Shown here one piece after another: positions 1-6,427 of a stretch of DNA of 9,170 nucleotides. The notes beneath the pieces are model-generated. The model saw only the letters and a list, made by a program, of their open reading frames with translations, had not been told where the DNA came from and ran no database searches. Both the position numbers and the translations under genes were made by a program. Position 1 is the first letter of the stretch. Every line of letters begins with the position of its first letter. This DNA is from Actinomycetales bacterium (GTDB lineage Bacteria; Actinomycetota; Actinomycetes; Actinomycetales; Cellulomonadaceae): positions 1-9,170 of the forward strand of contig JAAYZM010000006.1 in assembly GCA_012514835.1 (NCBI GenBank), in the 5' to 3' direction.

Positions 1-1151
1 CCCGTCGAGGCCCAGTCCCCGTCGACCCAGCGGAACAGCTCGACCTCGGCATACGGGGCCGGTGTGCCGTCGTCGTCCGTCACGAGCACGTCGGCGCCGC
101 CGGTGCCGGAGAAGTCGAGCGTGATCGCGCCGTCGGCCACCGTGAACCACGTGGCGTCCCTCAGCCCCGAGGCCCCGCCCAGGTACAGCGACACCACGCC
201 CGGCGCCGTGGCCCCCACCGAGTAGTGGCGGCCCGGCTCGAGGTTGCGCAGGCGGAACGCACCGTTCGCCGCGACGGGCTCGCGACCCGCAAGCGCCCAG
301 GAGTCAATCACCTGGTTGTCTCCCGTGCCCGCAAGGAAGACCTCGTACACGTCCACGGCGAGAGAGCTCGGGGCCACACCCACGGGCGGGACCACCAGAC
401 CCTCGATCAGGGCACCGGCGGCGAGCACGACCTCACCCGGCCCGCTGTCACCGACGTCGAGGTGCAGCACCCCGGGGGACTGAGGACCCAACGGCGCGCT
501 CGCGGAGCCGTCGAGGTACTGCTCTTGCGCCGCCGTCTCCGGCAGCCCCGAGAAGTGCAGCGTGTAGTCGCCCGGTGGGACGGCCCCGAGGTGGAAGCCA
601 CCGCTCAGGGTGGTGATCGCCTGTACGCCGCTGCTCCACCCGCCTGCCTCGGTGTCCCAGCGGTACGCGTGGACCACGGCATCGGCGATCGGGTACCCCT
701 CGGGTGCGGTCACCGCACCCGTGAGCGACGCGCCGAGCGCGAGCACCGCGTCGACCGCGGGGTTGGTGCCCTCCGCGAGCGCGAGAGTATGGGCCGCGCC
801 GGGGCCTGCGGGATCGGCGGTGCCTCCGCCCAGGTACTGGTCGTAGACGAGCGACTCCCCAGCGGGGTCGAACCAGAGCGCGTAGTCGCCGGGCGTGACC
901 TCGAACGAGAACGAGCCGTCCGGCCCGGTGAACGCGGTGGACTCCCATGCCCACTGCGTGCCGTCCCAGCGCCGGGCCTCGACGCTCGCATCCGCCACGG
1001 GCACGCCGTCGGCGTCGTGCGCCGTTCCTGTCAGCGCCGCCTCCCCCGCCGCCTGGGCGGGTGCCGTCACCGCACCGGCGAGCACGAGGACGGCCGCGAG
1101 CACGAGGCTCCACAGGCGGCGGGCACGGCTCGGCGAGGTAGTGGCAGTCAC
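1..1151 (-). CDS. Secreted protein with repeated carboxypeptidase-regulatory-like (beta-sandwich) units, C-terminus outside window
   Basis: The minus frame is open from a GTG at 1151-1149 to the window edge, giving 383 residues with no stop, so the C-terminus is missing. GGAG at 1164-1161, nine bases upstream, supports this start. Residues 1-34 look like a Sec signal peptide: RARR, a hydrophobic core (LVLAAVLVLAGAV) and a probable cut after A32-Q-A34. Three to four related units of about 100 residues follow, at roughly 36-139, 140-245, 246-350 and from 352. They share a G-x-V/A start, a PGDY or EPGRHY turn (87-90, 193-196, 306-310) and a YLGG-like motif (YLGGG 106-110, YLDGS 212-216, YLGGA 323-327). 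These features fit the carboxypeptidase regulatory-like/transthyretin-like fold. I see no catalytic residues, so an extracellular structural or binding role is inferred. The MFS gene upstream reads the same way but is separated by a palindrome. Confidence 0.8.
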   Translation of the reverse strand, partial: MTATTSPSRARRLWSLVLAAVLVLAGAVTAPAQAAGEAALTGTAHDADGVPVADASVEARRWDGTQWAWESTAFTGPDGSFSFEVTPGDYALWFDPAGESLVYDQYLGGGTADPAGPGAAHTLALAEGTNPAVDAVLALGASLTGAVTAPEGYPIADAVVHAYRWDTEAGGWSSGVQAITTLSGGFHLGAVPPGDYTLHFSGLPETAAQEQYLDGSASAPLGPQSPGVLHLDVGDSGPGEVVLAAGALIEGLVVPPVGVAPSSLAVDVYEVFLAGTGDNQVIDSWALAGREPVAANGAFRLRNLEPGRHYSVGATAPGVVSLYLGGASGLRDATWFTVADGAITLDFSGTGGADVLVTDDDGTPAPYAEVELFRWVDGDWAST

Positions 1152-1300
1152 GCACACATTCTCCGCGCTCGCGGGGCGTTACCGGTAGGTATGTCCCATT
1201 TTCACTCGATCGGGAGGGCCAGCCGGGTGACTCTCGCGCGGGGAGTCCGCAAGGTGCAGCGTTGGTGCCCTCTGAGGGCGCTAACGCTGCACTGACGCGC
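1152..1300. other. Intergenic region between MFS gene and secreted repeat protein gene
   Basis: No gene is visible in these 149 bases. The half nearest the MFS gene holds the palindrome at 1254-1292. The other half has an AT-richer pocket around 1180-1210 (including TACCGGTA at 1180-1187), which is where a minus-strand promoter for the secreted-protein gene would be expected. The best fit I can find is GTGAAA, 17 bases, GGTAAC, which is too weak to call. Confidence 0.4.
1254..1292. terminator. 39-nt near-perfect palindrome, probable transcription terminator (copy 1)
   Basis: The outer arms are GTGCAGCGTT and AACGCTGCAC, and the inner arms GCCCTC and GAGGGC close on a single T. As RNA it can pair over almost its whole length, with two G-U wobbles and no mismatch. 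It starts eight bases past the MFS stop codon (minus strand), where a terminator belongs. No U-tract follows on either strand, which is common for high-GC actinobacterial terminators. A second copy lies at 7554-7592. The terminator role is inferred from position and structure; a dispersed palindromic repeat is the alternative. Confidence 0.6.
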
Positions 1301-2509
1301 TCAGAGTCCCGCGGCGCGGCGGGTGCGTCGGCTCGCGTGGACCGACCAGCGCGGGGCCCAGCGCGCGAGCGCACCGGCCGCGCCACCCGCCGTCGCGGAC
1401 ACGACCCACACGCCCGCGGCGAGCGAACCGAGTGCGGCGGCCGCAGAGAGCAGCAGCGGGCCCGTCGCGTTCCCGGCGTCACCCAGCAAGCGCCACACGC
1501 CCAGGAACTGCGAGCGGTAGGAGTCGGGGGCCACGTCCGCCCCGAGCGTCATGATGATCCCTGAGCCGATCCCGTTGCCGAAGCCCAGGAGCATCGCCAC
1601 GAGGGACACCGTGATGACTGTCCCGGTGAGGGGCAGCAGCGCGAGCGCGAGCATCATCGTGAGCATCGACGGGACGCCGATCCACAGCCGGCCGCGCAGA
1701 TCCATGATCTTGCCGGACGGGTAGAACAGCAGCATGTCGACGGCGCCCGAGAGCCCGAACACGAGGCTCGTCGCGGCGGGGTCCCAGCCGAGCGACTCGG
1801 TCCACAGCGGCAGCACCGTAGTGCGCGCGCCGCGCACGATCCCGATGAGCACGACGGCGAGCCCGAGCGTGCCGAGCAGGCTCCGGTGCTCGCGCAGGAT
1901 GGCCCGGAAGGACATGGGCACCACCTGGCGCGTCGCGGCGAGGGGTGCGACGTCGGGCACGAAGAGCACCACTCCCGCGGCGATCACGCACAGCGCGACG
2001 GCGAGCCAGTAGGCGCCGTGCGTCCCCGTCAGATGGATCACGAGGGCCCCCGCGAACGGGCCCACGAACGTCCCGATTCGCTGTGTGCCCGCGAGTGTCG
2101 AGAGCGCCCGGGCGCGCATGAGCGGCGGCGCGACCTCCGTGACGTAGGCCTGGCGCGCGACCGTGAAGACCGCTCCCACGAAGCGCGTGACGAGCACCGC
2201 GAGCGCGAACAACCACAGCGACGGCGCGAGGGCACACGCGATCAGCGCGAGCACCATGACCCCGCCCGCGAGCAGCATCGCCCGCCGGTCCCCGATCCGC
2301 CCCGCGAGAGTCCCCGCGGGCACGTCGCCCAGGATGTGGCCCACGCCGATCAGCGCAACAACGAGGCCAGCCTGCCCGAGCGTGCCCCCGAGCTCACGCG
2401 TGGTCACCGCGATCACGGGGAGGATCGCCCCGAGCGCCGCCTCGAACACGATCGTCGGCAGGTAGACCGCCGGGATCAGTGACGCGATCGAGAAGTCCTT
2501 CTGGCTCAT
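1301..2509 (-). CDS. MFS transporter, drug/H+ antiporter-like, 12 predicted TM segments
   Basis: This 402-residue membrane protein has a length and hydropathy that fit a 12-helix major facilitator, with a cytoplasmic loop near the middle (about residues 195-210) dividing two six-helix halves. The loop between helices 2 and 3 carries MFS motif A, from G66-T-L-A-G to D74-R-R76. GTFVGPFAGALV (about 146-157) resembles motif C (G-x3-GP-x2-G), a mark of proton-coupled drug antiporters in the family. Export of small molecules or drugs is therefore the best guess, but the substrate cannot be read from sequence. The ATG at 2509-2507 overlaps the stop of the DUF3027 gene as ATGA. The nearest purine-rich stretch (GGAGGG) abuts the start, so translation probably depends on coupling to the gene before it. 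The C-terminal tail is basic (SRRTRRAAGL). It is the last gene of the csp-DUF3027-MFS operon and is followed by a palindromic terminator candidate. Confidence 0.88.
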   Translation of the reverse strand: MSQKDFSIASLIPAVYLPTIVFEAALGAILPVIAVTTRELGGTLGQAGLVVALIGVGHILGDVPAGTLAGRIGDRRAMLLAGGVMVLALIACALAPSLWLFALAVLVTRFVGAVFTVARQAYVTEVAPPLMRARALSTLAGTQRIGTFVGPFAGALVIHLTGTHGAYWLAVALCVIAAGVVLFVPDVAPLAATRQVVPMSFRAILREHRSLLGTLGLAVVLIGIVRGARTTVLPLWTESLGWDPAATSLVFGLSGAVDMLLFYPSGKIMDLRGRLWIGVPSMLTMMLALALLPLTGTVITVSLVAMLLGFGNGIGSGIIMTLGADVAPDSYRSQFLGVWRLLGDAGNATGPLLLSAAAALGSLAAGVWVVSATAGGAAGALARWAPRWSVHASRRTRRAAGL

Positions 2510-3507
2510 CCCTCCGCGGGGTCGCCGCCCTCACGCTCAGGCTCTGTGACCAGGGCCTCAACGTCGGTCTCCGGGGCGTCCGCGTTCACGAGCGCTGCGT
2601 CCGGCTCGTCCGTCACGGGGGCGTCGGGCTCGGGAGCCGGGTCGGCCGGGGCCTCGCCGTCGGACACCTCGGTCACAGGCTCTTCCGGGACCTCGCCCTC
2701 GGACACCTCGGCCTCAGGCTCTGCCGGGACGTCGGTCTCCGCCGGCGCGGGCTCCTCGGGCGCAGCCTCCTCAGGTGCGATGAGCTCGAGGCCCGCGGAC
2801 ACCTCGGGCGCGGGCCACAGGGACGGCAGCGCCTCGACGTCCGTCTCGGAGTGCGCGCCGCAACCGTGGTCGAGGCTCACGACCTTGCCGTCGTCGGGCG
2901 ACCACTCGTTGGCGCACACCCCGAACACCTGGCCCAGCGAGCCGCTGAGCGGGATCAGGAAGCCGCAGCTCGCGCACGGGGAGGTCGAGGCGAGCGCGAC
3001 GGGCGACGTCGGGCCGTGCGGGCCGGTGTGCCAGCGCTGCGCGGCCTCGTCGCGACCCTGCGGACCGAGCACCCGGGCGCGCACGAGGGCGAGCTCCTCG
3101 ATGGCCGGGCCGTGCTCGTCGTCGTCGGACGGGGTGTAGCCGGGGATCAGACGGGGGTCGTCCGGGAGGAACGGCAGCACGTCTCCGGCGCCGAGGTCCC
3201 CGGGACGCAGGCGCTCGGCCCACGGCACCCAGGACGCGGCGAGCAGGGCGTCGTCACCGGGCAGGAGCTCGACCTCGCTCACCGTCGCGATGCGCCCACG
3301 CGGGACGCGCGCCACGGTCACGGTCCAGTGCCACCCGCGGTAGCCGGGCGCGGTCGCGGCGAAGCGGTGCGAGACGACGCGCTCCTCCTCGACGACGGTC
3401 CCGAGGTGCTCCCCGACGTCGCTCGGGCGCGCGGCGGCCTCCTCGGCGGCGGCACGCGCAAGCTCGACCGCCCCCGTGAGCACCGCGTCGACCGTCTTCG
3501 CGGCCAT
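2506..3507 (-). CDS. DUF3027 family protein with putative zinc-binding cysteines and acidic tail
   Basis: This 333-residue soluble protein resembles DUF3027, an actinobacterial family with no established function. Residues 1-165 form the conserved N-terminal part, including YRGWHWTVTVARVPRG (56-71). Then comes a cysteine cluster, C178-A-S-C181 plus C198 and C216-G-A-H219, arranged like a zinc ribbon; metal binding is inferred. From about residue 245 to the end the chain is almost only E, D, P, A, V, S and T, a low-complexity acidic tail that is probably disordered. The ATG at 3507-3505 starts two bases after the cold-shock gene stop, with GAGG seven bases upstream, so the two are co-transcribed. 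Its own TGA overlaps the MFS start. To my knowledge, a cold-shock gene beside a DUF3027 gene recurs in Actinobacteria, which hints at a nucleic-acid-related role, but that remains a guess. Confidence 0.85.
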   Translation of the reverse strand: MAAKTVDAVLTGAVELARAAAEEAAARPSDVGEHLGTVVEEERVVSHRFAATAPGYRGWHWTVTVARVPRGRIATVSEVELLPGDDALLAASWVPWAERLRPGDLGAGDVLPFLPDDPRLIPGYTPSDDDEHGPAIEELALVRARVLGPQGRDEAAQRWHTGPHGPTSPVALASTSPCASCGFLIPLSGSLGQVFGVCANEWSPDDGKVVSLDHGCGAHSETDVEALPSLWPAPEVSAGLELIAPEEAAPEEPAPAETDVPAEPEAEVSEGEVPEEPVTEVSDGEAPADPAPEPDAPVTDEPDAALVNADAPETDVEALVTEPEREGGDPAEG

Positions 3508-3509
3508 GC

Positions 3510-3890
3510 TCAGGCCTCGAGGTCCGTGGCGACGGCGCGCAGCAGCGACGCGTACTTCTGACCCGTGGAACGGTCGGGGTAGCGGCCGCGGCGCAGGTCG
3601 TTGCCCACGCGGTCGAGCACCTTGATGAGGTCCTCGACGATCACGGCCATGTCCTCCGCGGGCTTGCGCTGGGTGCGCGCCACGGACGCGACGGGCTCGA
3701 GCAGGGAGACCTGGAGGGCCTGCGGACCGCGGCGGCCGTCCGCCACGCCGAACTCGACCTTGGAGCCGGGCTTGGGGACCACGCCCTCGGGCAGCGCGGA
3801 GGCGTGCAGGAACACCTCGTCGCCCTCGTCGCTCGCGATGAACCCGAAGCCACGCTCAGCGTCGAACCACTTGACCTTGCCGGTAGGCAC
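3510..3890 (-). CDS. Cold-shock-domain protein with C-terminal extension (126 aa)
   Basis: The protein has an N-terminal cold-shock domain (about 1-66) starting MPTGKVKWFDAERGFGFI. The RNP1-like motif is RGFGFI (13-18) and the RNP2-like motif is VFLHASAL (26-33), the aromatic single-strand nucleic-acid-binding surface of CspA-type proteins. A charged, probably helical extension of about 55 residues follows (AEDMAVIVEDLIKVLDRVGNDL around 78-99), so it is nearly twice the usual length of about 67. I chose the GTG at 3890-3888 because the family begins M-x-x-G-x-V-K-W-F at this point and GAGG lies five bases upstream. A longer in-frame reading to 4226 would run across the divergent regulator gene and is not credible. 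It likely binds RNA or single-stranded DNA. It is the first gene of a three-gene operon with DUF3027 and MFS. Confidence 0.9.
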   Translation of the reverse strand: MPTGKVKWFDAERGFGFIASDEGDEVFLHASALPEGVVPKPGSKVEFGVADGRRGPQALQVSLLEPVASVARTQRKPAEDMAVIVEDLIKVLDRVGNDLRRGRYPDRSTGQKYASLLRAVATDLEA

Positions 3891-4026
3891 CTCGTCCTCG
3901 TTCTCTCCTCGAAACTGATGAAGTCCCAGGGTACCGGGCGCTACGGCACGCCGTCGCCGCGATTCATGGGCCATGCTCCAGGCGATTCCCAGGAAACTGT
4001 CAGCGTCAAGGGTGACAATCGTTGTC
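3891..4026. promoter_or_regulatory. Divergent promoter region between csp operon and two-component operon
   Basis: These 136 bases must hold both promoters. On the csp side, TACCCT (read on minus, about 3927-3932) could be a -10 box, but no good -35 accompanies it. On the regulator side there are three TGTCA/TGACA half-sites (3999-4003, 4013-4018 and 4022-4027). Short palindromes also occur: CATGGGCCATG at 3965-3975, and ACGGC/GCCGT at 3943-3954. I cannot place the start points with confidence. Confidence 0.45.
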
Positions 4027-4027
4027 A
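4013..4027. promoter_or_regulatory. 15-nt palindrome TGACAA-TCG-TTGTCA ending on the regulator start codon
   Basis: TGACAATCGTTGTCA is a perfect inverted repeat with 6-bp arms and a 3-base spacer. Its last base is the A of the regulator ATG. An additional TGTCA at 3999-4003 faces the left arm with a 10-base spacer. This could be an operator for autoregulation or for another dimeric regulator, and it sits where binding would block expression of the two-component operon. Function is inferred only from symmetry and position. Confidence 0.45.
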
Positions 4028-4752
4028 TGACCTCGACCCCAGAGGCTCGCCTCGTCGTGATCGACGACGAGCCATCGATCCGCGACCTGCTCACCGCCTC
4101 CCTGCGCTTCGCAGGTTTCGAGGTGCACGCCGGCGAGAACGGCGCCCAGGCGCTCGAGCTCGTGCGGGACACGACCCCCGACCTCGTGGTGCTCGACGTC
4201 ATGCTCCCCGACCTCGACGGCTTCACCGTGACACGGCGCCTGCGCGAGCAGGGTCACCACGTGCCCGTCGTCTTCCTCACCGCGCGCGACGCCGCCGCCG
4301 ACGCCGTCCAGGGACTCACCGTGGGCGGCGACGACTACGTCACCAAGCCGTTCTCCCTCGAAGAGCTCGTGGCCCGCATCCGCGCCGTGCTGCGCCGCAC
4401 GGGCGGTCCCACCGGAGGGTCCGACGACGGCATCCTGCGCTACTCCGACCTCGAGCTGGATGAAGACGCCCACGAGGTGCGGCGCGACGGCCGCGAGATC
4501 GAGCTGTCCCCCACCGAGTTCAAGTTGCTGCGCTACCTCATGGTCAATGCGGGCCGGGTGCTGTCCAAGACCCAGATCCTCGACCACGTGTGGGAGTACG
4601 GCTGGGGCGGGGAGACCGCGATCGTCGAGTCCTACATCTCCTACCTGCGCCGCAAGATCGACGCGACGGGGCCCGACGGCGTCAAGCCCGAGCCACTCAT
4701 CCACACCAAGCGCGGCATCGGGTACGTGCTGCGGGCCACCGCGCGCGCATGA
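4027..4752 (+). CDS. OmpR/PhoP-family response regulator
   Basis: This 241-residue two-component regulator has a receiver domain at about 8-120. Acidic residues D13/D14, phospho-acceptor D57 (in VVLDVMLPDLDGF), T85 (FLTARD) and K107 (VTKPFS) are all present. An OmpR-type winged-helix DNA-binding domain spans about 145-238 (LSPTEFKLLRYLMVNAGRVLS, VESYISYLRRKID, GIGYVLR). The sequence closely follows mycobacterial PhoP and TrcR in style; which one is the true orthologue cannot be decided here. The start is the ATG at 4027. An earlier in-frame ATG (3973) would add 18 residues unlike the family. There is no good ribosome-binding site before 4027, only AAGGG about 14 bases upstream. The stop overlaps the kinase start (ATGA), so both are made from one transcript. 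It should be phosphorylated by that kinase and then bind promoter DNA. Confidence 0.93.
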   Translation: MTSTPEARLVVIDDEPSIRDLLTASLRFAGFEVHAGENGAQALELVRDTTPDLVVLDVMLPDLDGFTVTRRLREQGHHVPVVFLTARDAAADAVQGLTVGGDDYVTKPFSLEELVARIRAVLRRTGGPTGGSDDGILRYSDLELDEDAHEVRRDGREIELSPTEFKLLRYLMVNAGRVLSKTQILDHVWEYGWGGETAIVESYISYLRRKIDATGPDGVKPEPLIHTKRGIGYVLRATARA

Positions 4753-6374
4753 GTGCACCGTCTCGCGGCACCGAGCCCGAGAGCGAACGCCCGCCCGACC
4801 CACCCGTGCCGCCCGGTCCCGCGGCACGACGCACCGGGCCTGCCGTGCGCCGCTGGTTCGCGAGCCTGCAGACCAAGCTCGCGACCGTCGTCGTCGTCGT
4901 CCTCGCCGTGGGCCTCGCGGTCACCGGAAGCACCGCGTGGGCCGTGCTCTCCCGCTCCCTCGTGGGCGAGGTGGACGCGCAGCTCGTCAAGGTGGTCGAG
5001 CCGCTCGCCCAGGTCGCGTCCCACAACCTGCTGGGCGGGCTGCCGCTGAGCCGCACCGAGACCGAGTCGCTCCCGAGCGACTACTACGTGCTGTTCGTGA
5101 GCGCGGACGCCTCGTTCAAGAGCCAGTGGTCCTCGACCGCGACGGGCCAGCCGCGGTCCGCCCCCGCGATCCACCCGGAGACGCTCGAGCAGGTGCTCGA
5201 CCGCCACGGGGAGCCGTACACCGTCACCGCGGTCGACGGCTCCTCGCGCTGGCGCGTGGTCGCGCTGCCGCTCGTGGGCGTGCAAGGGTCCGTGGCCGTC
5301 GCGCTGCCCATGGACGCCCTTGACGCGGCGAGCGCGCAGCTGCGCACCGTGCTGGTGGTGGTGGGCGGGCTCACCGCGCTCCTGGGGGGTTACCTCGGCG
5401 CGCTCGCCGTGCGCCGCTCCCTGCGGCCCTTGCACGAGATCGAACGCACCGCCGCGGCCATCGCGTCCGGGCAGCTCGACTCGCGCGTGACCGTCACCGA
5501 CGAGCACACCGAGGTGGGGCACCTCGCAACCTCCCTCAACGCGATGCTCGAACGCCTCGAGCTCGCGTTCGCCGCCCGCGAGGCCTCCGAGGAGCGCATG
5601 CGCCGCTTCGTGGCCGACGCCTCCCACGAGCTGCGCACCCCCCTCGCGACCGTGCGCGGCTACGCCGAGCTCTACCGCATGGGCGCCGTGACCTCGCCCG
5701 AGGAGCTCGCCGACACGATGCGCCGCGTCGAGGAGTCCGCGTCCCGCATGGGGCTGCTCGTCGAGGATCTGCTGGTGCTCGCCCGGCTCGACGAGTCCGC
5801 GTCCGGGCCGTCGAGCGACGAGGTGGACCTGCTCGCGCTCGCCCAGGACGCCGCGCAGGACCTCGTCGCCCTCGACCCCGGTCGTGACGTGCGGGTGCTC
5901 GGGCTCGACGGCGCTGAGCTTGACGGTGGGGAGCTCGACGGTGGGGAGCTCGACGGTGGGCAGCACACGCCCGTACTCGTGCGCGGGGACGCCCGGCGGT
6001 TGCGCCAGGTGCTCACCAACCTCGTGGGGAACGTCGCGGCGCACACGCCGGCCGGGTCACCGTGCGAGATCGCCGTCGGGCACGCCGTCGTCGGGAAGCC
6101 CGCCGTCGGACAGCCTGAACCCGAGGCGCCCCCCTCCCCCGTGGTCGTGCTCGAGGTGCGCGACCGCGGCCCCGGCCTGGCCCCCGAGCACGTCGAGCGG
6201 ATCTTCGAACGGTTCTTCCGGTCGGACGCGTCGCGCGGGCGCGGCGAAGGTGGCGGCGCGGGGCTGGGCCTCGCGATCGTCTCCTCGATCGTCGCGGCCC
6301 ACGGCGGGCGCGTCGACGCCGGGTCGCGCGAGGGCGGCGGCTCGGTGTTCCGGGTGGAACTGCCACCCGCCTGA
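4749..6374 (+). CDS. Two-component sensor histidine kinase, membrane-bound, HAMP-HisKA-HATPase
   Basis: This 541-residue partner of the upstream regulator has, in order: a proline-rich cytoplasmic N-terminus (1-35); TM1 about 44-66; an extracytoplasmic sensor region of about 130 residues (67-198) with no recognised domain; TM2 about 199-221; HAMP about 222-275; HisKA with phospho-acceptor H293 in SHELRTP; and the ATPase domain with N-box N424/N428, G1 D472-R-G-P-G, an F-box around F487-ERFF and G2 G503-A-G-L-G-L. All catalytic boxes are intact, so it should be active. Two pentapeptide tandem-repeat tracts (residues 385-404 and 442-456) interrupt the catalytic half, in loops between core elements. 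The ATG at 4749 overlaps the regulator TGA, indicating translational coupling. The signal sensed is unknown. Layout resembles mycobacterial PhoR/TrcS-type kinases. Confidence 0.93.
   Translation: MSAPSRGTEPESERPPDPPVPPGPAARRTGPAVRRWFASLQTKLATVVVVVLAVGLAVTGSTAWAVLSRSLVGEVDAQLVKVVEPLAQVASHNLLGGLPLSRTETESLPSDYYVLFVSADASFKSQWSSTATGQPRSAPAIHPETLEQVLDRHGEPYTVTAVDGSSRWRVVALPLVGVQGSVAVALPMDALDAASAQLRTVLVVVGGLTALLGGYLGALAVRRSLRPLHEIERTAAAIASGQLDSRVTVTDEHTEVGHLATSLNAMLERLELAFAAREASEERMRRFVADASHELRTPLATVRGYAELYRMGAVTSPEELADTMRRVEESASRMGLLVEDLLVLARLDESASGPSSDEVDLLALAQDAAQDLVALDPGRDVRVLGLDGAELDGGELDGGELDGGQHTPVLVRGDARRLRQVLTNLVGNVAAHTPAGSPCEIAVGHAVVGKPAVGQPEPEAPPSPVVVLEVRDRGPGLAPEHVERIFERFFRSDASRGRGEGGGAGLGLAIVSSIVAAHGGRVDAGSREGGGSVFRVELPPA
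5901..5960 (+). repeat. 15-nt tandem repeat inside kinase gene (ELDGG units)
   Basis: Three consecutive 15-base units (5916-5930, 5931-5945, 5946-5960) read GAGCTYGACGGTGGG and differ at one position. A degenerate unit at 5901-5915 precedes them. They encode GLDGA-ELDGG-ELDGG-ELDGG. The unit is a multiple of three, so copy-number change would keep the frame. The tract lies between the HisKA domain and the N-box. Confidence 0.85.
6072..6116 (+). repeat. Second 15-nt imperfect tandem repeat in kinase gene (AVGHA-VVGKP-AVGQP)
   Basis: Three 15-base units (6072-6086, 6087-6101, 6102-6116) encode A/V-V-G-x-A/P pentapeptides at residues 442-456. They are more diverged than the ELDGG tract and are followed by a proline/glutamate-rich stretch up to residue 463. 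The tract interrupts the ATPase domain between the N-box and the G1 box, where a strand and short loop normally lie. Confidence 0.6.
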
Positions 6375-6427
6375 CGTCCACGCTGGACCACCGTGAACGC
6401 GCGCGCGAGAACGGGCAGGATGGAACC

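Noticed and set aside
762..773. GTTGGTGCCCTC within the secreted protein gene, identical to part of the palindrome's left arm
   Set aside because: It lies in coding sequence (EGTN on the minus strand) without a matching right arm, so it cannot form the hairpin and is probably chance.
448..1482. Long minus-strand open frame of 344 codons across the secreted protein gene and the MFS tail
   Set aside because: Arginine-rich translation without family features; it is out of frame with the secreted-protein gene, which has a signal peptide, ribosome-binding site and repeat units. Long chance frames are expected at this GC content.
2479..3561. Plus-strand open frame of 360 codons opposite the DUF3027 gene
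   Set aside because: Shadow of the DUF3027 gene, which has conserved cysteines and proper spacing to both neighbours.
3510..4226. N-terminally extended version of the cold-shock protein (238 residues)
   Set aside because: The extension crosses the shared promoter region and overlaps the receiver domain of the regulator gene; the cold-shock domain begins at its normal position at the GTG at 3890.
4641..6044. Minus-strand open frame of 467 codons opposite the kinase gene
   Set aside because: Translation is rich in H, R, G, E without recognisable domains; explained by third-position GC bias of the kinase on the other strand.
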